Part shown: in pieces, positions 13,001 through 25,000 of the stretch | Position numbering within the stretch: the first letter of the stretch is position 1 | Layout of the letters: each line of letters begins with the position of its first letter | From: Eublepharis macularius | Taxonomy: Eukaryota; Chordata; Lepidosauria; Squamata; Eublepharidae | DNA length: 64,000 bases | Assembly: GCF_028583425.1 (NCBI RefSeq) | Contig: NC_072805.1 | Span: 12,472,001-12,536,000 of the forward strand | Direction: 5' to 3' | Made by a program: the position numbers and the translations under genes | The notes under the pieces: model-generated | The model's input: the letters and a program-made list of their open reading frames with translations, nothing else | Told to the model about the DNA's origin: nothing | The model's database searches: none

Positions 13001-16000
13001 TAATGTGGGTCTCCTGCAAACAAACAATATCACATTTTTGTTTTAGTAGCCAATGAAAAATATTTTTTCTCTTATTCGGTGAGTTTAGTCCATTTACATT
13101 CCAAGATAATACTTTACACTCCATATTCATGGTTTTGTTGGTAAGTCTTTTTCATTGTCCTTGATAAATCTCTCCATCTCCCGCTCAGATCTGATGCGTT
13201 TTTTTGCCCCTCCAAACTCAAAGGACACTCCTTCCGGTAACTCCCATCTGTATCTGATATTCATGTCCTTCAAAGTCTGAATTAGCACTCTATATTTTTT
13301 CCTGTCCAATAACACTGATCTGGGCAGTTCCTTCATTATAATAATCGTCTTGCCATCAATCTCCAATGGATCTTGAAATTGTTTGGTCACAATCCTCTCT
13401 TTCATATTTCTAGTTGTAAACTGCACAATCACATCCCTTGGTAGTTTCCTCTGGGTTGCAATTCTCGAGTTCACACGATACGCCACATCTAGGATAGCCA
13501 CAATTTCCTCCTCCTCCTTCCCCAGGTAATCAGCCAACACCTCAGTCATCTGTTCTTGCGCTGACTTCCCTTCCACTTCTGGCAGACCGCGAAAACGAAG
13601 CTGCTTCTCCATGTGTTTAGTTTCTGCAACTGACATCCTCCCCTTCACCAGCCTCATCTCTGTTTGTTGCGTGTCTATTAAATTCTCCATCGCGTCTTCT
13701 ACTGTTTTAACTCTCTGCTGCGTTCCTTGTAATTCACTGCTAATCGTTTCCACACCTTTTTTCACTTCTGACAGCTCCGACTTTACTGTCTGTGTAACTT
13801 CCTTGACCTCTTTAATAAGCTCCAATTTCGTGTCCTTAAGTTCTTTCATCATGTCTATAAGTTTTTTGTCCAAGTTTTCTATTGCCGATTGCCACTCTTT
13901 TTTCGACATCGTGGGGCTTGCTTTAGCTCGCTCCCACGAATCTGCTCTCTTCCTCAGCTCCGTGGCGTATAATTAAACGTTTTCCTTTTTTTTTAAATGT
14001 CCCAATCTTTGCCAAAATTAATTTTTTATATCCAAAATGTCGGGCGTCTTTTCTCTATGGTTTCTCTATGTTATTATAATCCAAGATGGCCTACTTCCTC
14101 TTCCGCTGAAGCCACGACCCTTCCACTTTCAAAAATGGCGATTCCCCACTTCCTGTCCCTTGGCAAGGGCCGCTTCCCTCCAGCCACTCTATTGTTGTTA
14201 CGCACTTCCTGTCTCCCGTCTTCCCACAGCAGGTCTCGCGATGGTGTCTTTTTCCCACAGCTCCAAAACCACAGGTATTCAAAACAATAGTCCGATTTTT
14301 GTAATAACTTCTTTAAACTTAGTCTCTTTTAAAATACAACTCCTGCCGAGTCTTCACCTCCTTTTCGCTAGTCTGTTGCAGTTTAAAAGTCTACTTTCTT
14401 TCCTCTCTGTTTTTGTCAATCTGTCCCGTTTCAAGAGATAGCGATCTTTACCTTCTCTCCAGCTTTCTCGGGTTGTAATCGCTGTTTCGATCTTAAATTC
14501 TCCTCTCGACTTCCCTCCCCGATCGAAGCTTGGGTATGTAGGTCTTATGCCAGCCGAATTGGCCCCAAAATTGCCGCAGAGATTATAGCCGACCCGTCGC
14601 AAGGTGGGACCTCAAGGATCGGGGGGGAGACTCCTTGTGTAGAGCCCCCCCTCGTCCGAGATCTAACTCACCCTAGGGTCTTGAGCGTTCTTTGCCTGCT
14701 CCCCGCCTGAGAGCAGTCGGCCGCGGGTTATTTTCACCCCTCCGGCCGGTTAAAACGGCAATCCGGTCAGCTCCACAAATGGAGCTGCGTTAGACCTCCA
14801 TGAATCCCAAACCGGAAGTCAGTATTTTTCCAGTCTCAAATACAATTTTCAGCATTTCAAAACTCTGGACACTAGGAAAGTGGCTAGATCTCATAGTGAA
14901 GCAAGGACACTACATTCCCCAGAAAAAGCCATATTTATTTATTATTTATTTATTTTATTTGACTTATAACCCGCCCTCCCCACCAATGGGCTCAGGGTGG
15001 CTCACATCAATAAAATACAATAAGTTAATAAACAACTTTAAAAATGCATTTAAAACTTACATTAAAATACTCCAGACATCATAAACTACTTTATCAAAAA
15101 GAGTCCAGTAGCACCTTTAAGACTAACCAACTTTATTGTAGCATAAGCTTTCAAGAATCACAGTTCTCTTCATCAGATGCATGGAGGGCAAGAAGAAACT
15201 GGTCAGATATATAGGTGGAGAGGGGATGGAGGAGTAGATGCAAACAGTAGCTTCTGATACGGAGATCAGTTTGCTTCTGTTAAGGAAGTCATTTACTTCT
15301 GATAATGAGATAACCATTCATAATCTCTATTCAATCCCAGCCTGACTGAGTCAGATTTACATATGAATTCCAATTCAGCAGCTTCCTGTTGGATTTTGTT
15401 TTTGAAAGGTTTCTGTTGACCAGTTTCTGACCAGTTTCTTCTTGCCCTCCATGCATCTGACGAAGAAAACTGTGATTCTCTAAAGCTTATGCTACAATAA
15501 AGTTGGTTAGTCTTAAAGGTGCTACTGGACTCTTTTTGATTTTGCTACTACAGACTAACACGGCTAACTCCTCTGGATCTAAACTACTTTAGTTGCTGAT
15601 CAAAGACCTGCATAGGTCATAGCTGTGACAGAAGGATATCCATAGCAACCAAGTTTTGCAAAGCCTGACTGTCCTCCAGGCATGAATGAATGAGTAAATG
15701 ACCCTCCATTCACTGTTGCTCATAACTGAGGCCATTAATGATAGCTTAAGCAAAAAATAAGAACTGAGAACAGCAGTAGGAGCCTGTACCTTTAGAGTAT
15801 CTTGTAATGCCTTTGCAAGCCTTAGAGGGGGCAGCACTTGAAGGCTCTCAAGACGTAGGCTGTGTTCTTGCTGTTGTGTAGGTCACTCAGTCAGTGACCC
15901 TCCCTGCAAGCATTTGTCATCTTGATGCATGCTTTGATGATATCTGATGGTTTCTCAGAGTCTCTGGTCTGTCTTGCTGCAGCTGATCTTCCCCGATCTG

Positions 16001-19000
16001 GTGGAAGGCCTTGTTTTGATCAACGTCGACCCAAATGGCAAAGGCTGGATTGACTGGGCAGCCACTAAGGTGAGAGGGCCCCTTCCTCCCTTGACGCCAT
16101 GGCTGTTTTGTGAGGATGGGGGGGCATATCAGTGCCAAACAGCTCAGGGAGAGGACAAGGGCTTGGCTGCCGATTACTTCTTCCTTCGACGGGAGATGCC
16201 GGGGATGAACCTGGGACCTTCCTCATGCAAAACAGATGCCCCGCCACTGAGCCATGACCTCTCTCCTATTTTTGGCTCTTTGGTAGTGAAGGTGCCTTCT
16301 GCCAGGGCAAGTCTTGCCTAGTCTGGCTGTGGCCCTTTCACCTCCTGCCTGGTCTTTTTCATTAGAGATGCCAGGGATTGAACCTTGAACGTGCCAAGCA
16401 GATGCTCTTGTCACTGAGCCATGGCCCCACCCCAATGCTGTTTGAAGCAGAAACTGGTGGTGGGAGCAGCTATGTCCTTTATTGAGCAGTCTTTGCATTC
16501 TCTGCAAGCAACAACTGAGGGCATGTTGTGGGTTGGGCATGTAGACTAGTCATCTCAGAGCTAAACTGCGCGAGACGCCCAACATGTGGCGGGTTCATGC
16601 AAGTTTATCTGGCAACTGTGGTTGGAGACTCCTTCCCCTCTCTATCAGAAGGGATGCTCAAGTAGCAGTTGTGGTGGCAGCAGTGGGAGTCGCCGACCAG
16701 CTTCAGGCTCCCCTTGCTGACCCTTTTGCTTCTGTCCTTCTGGCCCTGCTGCTTTGACCTGCCCCCGCCCCTGAGCTCCTGGAGGAAAACCTGAGTGGAT
16801 CAGCTCTGCTCGGATTTTCCTCCGGGAGGTCGGGGGCAGGGGGAGGGCATGTCAGAGCTACAACAGCAGCTGACAGGCGGCTAGCAGTGGCAGAAGGCGC
16901 TCTTTGCTGACTCTTTCCCTCTTGTCCTCCTGGCCCTGCTGCCGCTGCTGGCCTAACTACACTTCCCAGGTAAACTTGCGTGAAACCGCCACGTGTCTGG
17001 CGTCTTGAGTAGTTTAGCTTTCAGGTAGGCAGAAGAAGTGAACAAGGTAATTGCTTGGGTGGGTTGGTAGTAAGAAGATTCCTTACAGGATTTGGTGGCC
17101 TGGGGTCAGCGACTCAAGGGCTGTATTAAAATTAGAGACTCCCAGGGTGCTGGAATCAATAGCTGACCTACTGTCACAACAGGCTGGGTCCCAGGGAAGC
17201 TGTCTGTAGGCTGCCACCACTCTGGCACAGGTTTCCTCGGAAGGGCCCAGAGCACCCAACCGACCCCTTTTGTTTACTCTTTCCCAGTAGGTTTTATGTT
17301 ACGTGTGACCGAATGAGGCGTGAGAACCCAGGCAGAATAATAAAGAACTTTATTTAAAAGGTTTATTAATAACTGGTGTTCAAAACTTTGTAAAATAAAG
17401 AGAATAGTAAAGGTTGGTGAATAAGCAAACTAACACACCCTAACACATCTAACTACTAGACTGTTCTTAACTGTCTCCTGGCTTCCAACTCTCTCACCCA
17501 TTCTGGATGAGGGATCCCTCCATCTGCAGCAGCCTCACCTCAGCTCTGCTCCCTAGGAGTGAACCCCTCTCACTGTGGTGAGGCCTTTTATCCTTTCTCT
17601 CCCTACTTTCCTGTTGGTAGAATCTTCCCTCAGAATCCCCTCTTACTCAGTCACAGGGGCCAGAGGAAATGTAGGCCCTGCAGTCACTTTAGTGCAGGCT
17701 TCCCCAGAGCCACTAGGCCCACGCTCATAACACCTACTGATTCCGGTGCCCTGGGATGCTCTAATTTTAAGACAGCCCTTGAGTTGCTCTTTTCTAGTTT
17801 TCAGAGCCACTTCACATACTAGATTTAAGTGTGACAGTGGCAGGAGGAAAGAACTTATCGTTGTGAGGACACACTAGCCCAACGTCTTCCTTAAAACAGG
17901 CCTCCTGCTGATATTCTTTGTCATGTTAAAGATAACCTGTAATGCTGGCGCTCCAGCACAGTTTTAAAAGGAAGCTGGAGAGGTGCCTCATTTCACAGGT
18001 AAATTCTTCTGCCTTGCTGGAATCTTGTTTAAATCAAGGTTTAGTCTTTGTCAGACCAGCATTTTGCACATGGGAGAACGAAGCCGAGGGATTTGTGGCT
18101 CTCCAAAGCTCCCTCTACCAGCAAATTCATGGCTAAAGGGAGATTTGAACCTGGGCCTTCCTGAGCCGCAGTTCACACCTTTAGGCTGTAACAGCTCTGA
18201 ACAGCCACAAGACGTGGTGATGAACACTAGGTTAGCTTGCTTTGAAAAGGCTTAAAGTTTCATGGAGGAGCGGTCTCTACTGACAGCTGTTGAGTATGTT
18301 ACCTAAACTGAACCTCCATGTGCAGGGGCAATGTACCTCTGAGTTTCAAACGCTAAAGACAAATCATGCAGAATGGCTGTCACTGTTGTAAGTTTCCAAA
18401 AAACTTCCAGATGACAACTGTTAGAAATAGAAAGATTGTTAGAAATAGAAAGATGAAAGACTTCGGGGCTGGAACTCTTAAGCCTGCTGATTTCAGTGTC
18501 ACAGAGTTTCCAGGAGATTTGTCTAGAACAAGATTGTTCCTCTGATTGAATATAGCAGTTCTTTATTTTTTTTTGCTCTTTTCAATTCACAGATCTCTGG
18601 CCTGACCAGCACTTTACCTGACTCTGTGCTGTCTCACCTGTTCAGCCAGGTAAGGAACAGTAGAGGGTTGGGACACTGGACCTCAGCTGCAGGTGGTTTT
18701 ACAGCCCCAGCGGATTGTCCTGTATAATATGAATTATTTCTCGCATCTCCACGATCCTCCATACTTTTGTGTTTGTCAAAGCACAAGGTATGAAGTTGTA
18801 AAACCATTTCTCTGCATTGAATTGGAGCTGTATTCAGATGTCACCAACACCTTGGAGTGTGTTTGTGGCAACACAAAGCATAGTTACCCCTTTGCCTCTC
18901 GCGTTCTTTCCTTTCCTCTTCTCCCTTGTGCACAGAGATGTAATTGAAAACTTCCTAGCTTAGGAAGTCTTGCAACCTAAGTTTTTGTGCTTTAACAAAT

Positions 19001-22000
19001 TGGGGGGTTGTTTCGATCTGAGAATGCAGGATCCTAAACTCTGGTTTAACAGGCAGACAGCCAGATAGCTTTCGCCAACCCAGAAAAGCACAGGATTTGC
19101 CATCCCCAGAATGTCTGCAAATGAATAGATCCCTCACTGGACACCCCAGAGATATTTTGCTGGACCCCACCCCCACCCCACCCCCCCACTCCACCCCTGC
19201 TAAAGATTCCACCGCAGATGCTTTAGATTCTGTTCTTAACTGAGTTCTGACTGCTTCCCACAGGAGGAGCTAGTGAGTAACACGGAGCTGGTGCAAAGCT
19301 ATCGGCAGCAGATCGGGAGCATGGTGAACCAATGTAACCTGCAGCTCTTCTGGAACATGTACAACAGGTATGCAACTGCAGCGGTATACTGCAATGCCCA
19401 ATGTCTCTCTCCCCCTCTCTTATATTAAAGAGCCACGTGCTGGCGGCAAGCTCATTTTTGGTGCATCTGGTCTGTGTGATGCCTATTGCAGAAAGAAAGG
19501 GTAGGGTGTAGACACCCACACCATTCCTTCAGCATTTCTAGGGTTCCTCTCTTTCCTTTCCTGCAATGGCTCCCTTTGTCAACTGAACTGCTGTTCTGAG
19601 GCTGCTAGCTGCTCGACAGGATTAAGTGTGGCTCAAAACAGCAGGTTTGGAGGGCTGCAGATGGTGGGGGCAGGGGGAGACAAACTGCAGCATCAGCCCA
19701 GCCCAGATATTCTCTTGCCAGGTCCCAGGCTTTCTGCACAGTCATGAATAATGTGCTTTTGATGTATATATAAAGGGCTTGAATAGGCAAGGCAAGATGA
19801 CCAGGATCTCAGAGAGGTGGTGTAGAGACCCAGAGACCCCTATTCCTTGGGTGCTGAACCTCAGCCACTTCAAGACCCCCTAGGAGCATCTCAAGGGCTC
19901 TGGCCTTGTTTGTTTGAGGCTTTCCAGCTTCTGGGTCCTCTCTGAGGGTGTGCATGCATGCAGCAAGCCACTCTCAACACAGGCAGGTAAAATATATTTA
20001 AGTTTATTAAATTCAGGTTACAGAGAACATTTGCTCAGAGGGCCAGCCAGTCGGCTAACAGAATTAGAAAAATTCCCCATTTCTGCTGCAGGCTTTCTGG
20101 GGGGAAGACCTTTGGAAATAGTATTTCTGGGGTAGGCTGAGGATGATAGTGCTGGCTCTGTGGCAGAGGCCAATGTTCCCAACTGCCGAGTTCTAACCCA
20201 TATGATTCTCCTGACCGACAGGTCTCGTGCGGTGAACCTGGGATACTTCTTTTTGCCAGGTCTTCTGCCACTTGTCCTTCCCCAGCCTGTTGTGCAAGCC
20301 AGTTGTATGAGTGAGTGTGAGCGTAGATGTGGTTGTGAGTGTGAGAAGGGATTAACAAGGAACCAGGCAGTTGAATCTGTAATGAATTAATGAATGCACC
20401 TTTTTAGAGTTTCAAACCACTCAGCTCGCAAGAATTACTTGTAAATCAGGTGGTTTCAAAGAACTCCAGAAAGGGTTTGGACAGATAAGACTCCATGCTG
20501 GGGAATTTATATTTCGATCCAAAATATTATTAAGTGGGTTCGAAGCTTAAGTCCTTCCCACCAATTGCATTCAGAAATTTCTTAGAGTTTTAATCTTTAT
20601 TGAGATAAACTCGAATTTTTTTAATCCAGGCAAGATCTAAAAAATAAATTCATCTTAAATATAATCCTATTACTAATGAAATTGTGCATGCAAGAAAAAT
20701 AAGATCTTTTAACATTCCTTAAATGTAACTGAATATAAGTGATTTAAAAGAATCAAATATTTGAAATGTTTTGAAAGTCCATATTTGCCCAAGGGTACAA
20801 AATCTCACCTCTTTCTGATAGTTCTTCCGCTGAAATCGTAATCTATGTGGCATCTCTATCTATGTGGTACCTATTTATAATCGACGTCAATCATTCTTTA
20901 TGATCTCAGTGTTGTTAAAGCTTCTCCCTAAGCTCAGAGTCCACAATTGTGTTCCTTAAGTAGGTATTGAGGGAGGAATTGCAGTCAGTTGTTCCACGAG
21001 TGTAGCAAATACATGTATCCTGTTTTCTCAGTCAAAGCCGGAGTTTCTTCTAGGGGATGTTCCTGTGGTTGTCTTTACTTTGGGAACTACGGACCCCAAG
21101 GAGAAACAGCTGGCCATGTATATATCTCCAGAAGCCACAGAGTGTGCTGTTCTGCACAAGGTGTGGTGAAGGGGCAGGGCCCACCCGAGAGAGGCTTGCA
21201 CACAGTCACTTCAGTGATCCACTCATGGTTCTCCTTTTCCTCAGCCGCAGAGACCTGGACATTAATCGACCTGGGAGTGTCCCAAATGCCAAAACACTCC
21301 GGTAGGTAACGGGGTTGCTCCTGATCGGATGGGATGGGGAAAGAACCAGCAGAGAGCCGCTCCCTGTTAATTGTGTTTTGAGAGCCAGAGCCACCGTGAT
21401 GTACTAATTAGAGTGTTGGACTAGGGTCTGAGACCCAGGTTCGAATCCCCACTCTGCCATGGAAGCTTGCTGGGTGACCTTGGGCCATTCCCACACTCTT
21501 AGCCTAACTTAGCTCACAGGGTTGTTGTGAGGATAAAATGCCAGAGAGGAGAATGATGTAAGCCACTAGAGTCCCCAATGGGGAGAAGGGAAGTGTATGA
21601 ATGAAATAAGCAAGTAAGTAAATAATTTCTCCCCTTGGGGTTTGCAGCTGCCCTGTGATGCTGGTGGTGGGAGACAATGCCCCGGCTGAAGATGGCGTGG
21701 TGAGTAAGGGGGGGGGAGACCAAAGCCACTCACCAGGTGCACGCTTGCACCTCAGGGCAAGTCACTGATTTAGACCCGCCTAAGCCTGCTCCCTTGGCAG
21801 AGGCTTAGGGTGGGTTGCAACACTTAGGGCCAGGCAGAGGTCAAAGGATACCACCCAAGGGAAGCAAGATGAAGCAAGCCCAACTATTTACGGCTCGCCC
21901 AGGCCTCATGGAGGGTCAGCTGCAAATTTGCCTTGCCTCTCTGACAAAGTCATCTGCTTTGCTTAGATTGATGGGTCGGGGCTCAAGGATCCGCTCTGCA

Positions 22001-25000
22001 AAGAGGGTTGTCGATCTCAGCCACCCAGCACCTTCCCCTTGCAACCTCTTGCATCAGGGGAAGGCGCCTTGCAATGGAGGAAGGCATCACCAGTTGTGGA
22101 ATAGATTCAGTGTATGGAATGGGGAGGGAAAGAAGGATGCTTAAAGGAAAGCTAAGGAAACGCTTCGCATTCATCTATAGACTGACCAGGCTTCTCCCAA
22201 ATTACGTTACCTTTGCAGAAGTAAAAAAGGGGTTGTGTGTGTGAGATAGTGGATTGATTGTGGAGGCTATCAGAACATGTATTGTCGAAGGCTTTCACGG
22301 CCGGAGAACGATGGTTGTTGTGGGTTTTCCGGGCTGTATTGCCGTGGTCTTGGCATTGTAGTTCCTGACATTTCGCCAGCAGCTGTGGCTGGCATCTTCA
22401 GAGGTGTAGCACCAAAAGACAGAGATCTCTCAGTGTCACAGTGTGGAAAAGATGTTGGCAGGTCATTTGTATCTACTCAGGAGGGGTGGGGTTGAGCCGA
22501 GTTTCCAGGAGTTCAACAGAAAAGAAGAAACCTTAAGAATGAACAGAGCATGGTTTCCAGTTCTGAAAAACACCAGGCTAACAAAACACTCTATACCCAA
22601 CAATAGCCCTGCAGAGAAGATTAGCACATCAAGCACCAATCCATATGCAAAAGAACCTCCTCAGGATACAGTGAAGCCTCCCACCATGAGCATTCCACAC
22701 CCTGGGAAACTCTTACAGGATGACTCAGCTCAACCCCACCCCTCCTGAGTAGATACAAATGACCTACATCTTTTCCACACTGTGACACTGAGAGATCTCT
22801 GTCTTTTGCTGCTACACCTCTGAAGATGCCAGCCACAGCTGCTGGCGAAACGTCAGGAACTACAATGCCAAGACCACGGCAATACAGCCCGGAAAACCCA
22901 CAACAGCTATCAGAACACTTTGGATTTCCCCAGTGGCGGCATTCTGATGGTTTCCTCGGGATTGCCAGGATACGGAAACCATTTTGAGTGTCCTGTTCCT
23001 CACCCAGCTGTGGTCTCAAAATGGCTGCTGTTTGGGAAGATCCAAGTTGTCTCTTGTTTTCCTTTTCAGCTGGTTGTGATTTGAGCAAGGAGGCTTTACT
23101 CCACTGTCATTTGCATCATCCACCCTTGTTGCACCTATCATGCGTGCACACACATTTTTGATTGCGCACTCCTAAGGGCTAGAGACATTTAAAAACCTTT
23201 GAACATTTCCTTTATTTTTGCCTAGGGTAGAACTTGCTGTCAAGGTTGAATACCAGCCCATTTCTCAACCACTTCCTCAGAGCTGAGGGTCCTCTGCGTC
23301 ATGGAGCATGGGGGGTGATGGCTGAGGCACAGCGGACATTTGAGCCCCTGTTCCTGGGCTTGATGTTGGTTTTTTGAAATGTTACGTTTGCTGTTTTTAG
23401 GTCGAGTGTAACTCCAAGCTGGATCCAACCAGTACCACTTTCCTGAAGGTAAGGCAGATGAGAGGCATTCATTTCCTCATTGCCGCCTTTTAGAGGGAAC
23501 TGCCCTTCTTCCTGTCTCATCCTCTTGTCTCGCACATGCTCACTGACTTTCTCCCAGGGTCCCTTCTCTGAGACAGAGTCTGACCCCAGCAGTCTTCGCC
23601 CTTTTCCTCTTCAGGGCAGTTCTCCTGTTTCGCCAAGCCTTTCTTGAGCCTCACCTCTCCACTGACTCCTTTCTCCCCCATACACATCCATATCTGTCTT
23701 CTGTTCTGACTCAAATTTTATACTGATGCCAAATAAATGTGACCACAGATAGTAGCAGGAGGACTTTCTAGCCCTTCACAAGCAGCAGATAGGCCTGCCC
23801 TATGCTTTCTTAAGGGCTCCGTTTGAGGGGAGGGAAGAGCTGGTGGCACTTTCAGAAAGCCTCACAAGCCGTCAAGAGTTGAAGTCAAAGAGGGAAACTA
23901 CATGAGATGCCTGGGCTGGGTGTGTGTTCCTGCAAGGTTCCCTGGGTAGTGTAGTCTTACAAAGAACAACAGCTCAATGCGATTCTTGGCCGGGGGAGAG
24001 AGATGGGAGGGATTCTCTCTCTCTTGCAAAAAGCCGCCCTGGATTTCCTGCCTCCTATTACACCCCTGCCTCCAAACTCCCAGAGGAAAACCTGAGCTGA
24101 AGCTTTTTGAAAGAGAGAGAGAGAGAGACCCTCCCACCGCTCTTGCCCCAGTGGAGAATCACATCAAGCAGCTGTTCTTTGTAAGACTACACTACCCAGG
24201 GGACCTTGTGGGACCTGACATGTGAAGAACACATGTCTGGCATCTCTTGTAGTTTGGCTCACAGTGGTATGTGTTGGAGGAGCATTGGTAGGTAGGAGGA
24301 GGACATTTTGTTCTTTTGTTCCTGAAAGAGCTTCTCTCTGGCCATTTACTCCCTATCTGGGCTCAGAGGTGGAAGTAACCCCCCCCCCCACAGGTTACTA
24401 TTTCATTCTTATTTTATAGCAGTTGGACATGATCTAGGTTCTAATACACAGGCCATGTTACAGCTGCCGAGGTGTACATCAGGATTTCTCTTGCTTGGGG
24501 TTGAGAGAAGTGCTGGTTGCCAGCATCTTGCATTTTTAACAGAAAAATGTCTCACAAAGTGCTGACAATGAGAGGGCAGCCATTTTGAATCTCTCCTGTT
24601 TGGAGAGGTCGCCATGTCAGGTGCTAAGGCCAATGGTAGTTCAGGGCTCTAACTAACTGTGACTTCTAAGGGCATTGGATGAAGACGCTCCCTACAGAAG
24701 ACCCCTGGGGACAGGGGGAGGGGAGACTTCTCTGATCCAAACTTTGTTCTCCTTTCAGATGGCTGATTCTGGTGGTCTCCCCCAGGTCACACAGGTGAGT
24801 TTTCACTGCTTCTTTACCTTTGGAGTGACTCTTTCAAAAAGATTCCTGTTCCATATGTTTATGTCAAGTGAAAGCTACCAGCTCTTTTTCCTATGCAGAA
24901 AAAAGAACTTGTGGAGCTGCTTTCTTTTCATGGCCCAGTTGTGTTGTAATTATTTGTTGGAAGGAAATTCATATTTCCATCTCTGTCATGCTTGTTGAAA

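Larger units (their letters stand above)
8701..14820 (-). mobile_element. Full-length L1 retrotransposon in NDRG4 intron, antisense
   Basis: A 6120-bp element on the - strand with a 13-A tail (T run 8701-8713), AT-rich 3' UTR, ORF2, ORF1 and a GC-rich 5' UTR of about 0.9 kb (13910-14820). Perfect 17-bp duplications flank it (8684-8700, 14821-14837). ORF1 is intact and ORF2 is broken once, by an 11-bp tandem duplication at 11059-11080. Intact target duplications and nearly open frames show a recent insertion. It lies between NDRG4 exons d and e, opposite to the gene. Confidence 0.95.

Noticed and set aside
13997-14441. + strand ORFs over the L1 5' UTR, possible ORF0-like gene
   Set aside because: Two overlapping frames of 97 and 134 codons without recognisable motifs; primate ORF0 is not known in reptiles and nothing here supports it.
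16185-16440. Possible tRNA-Ala genes on - strand
   Set aside because: Boxes A and B are recognisable but the acceptor stem and other arms do not pair; SINE-derived.
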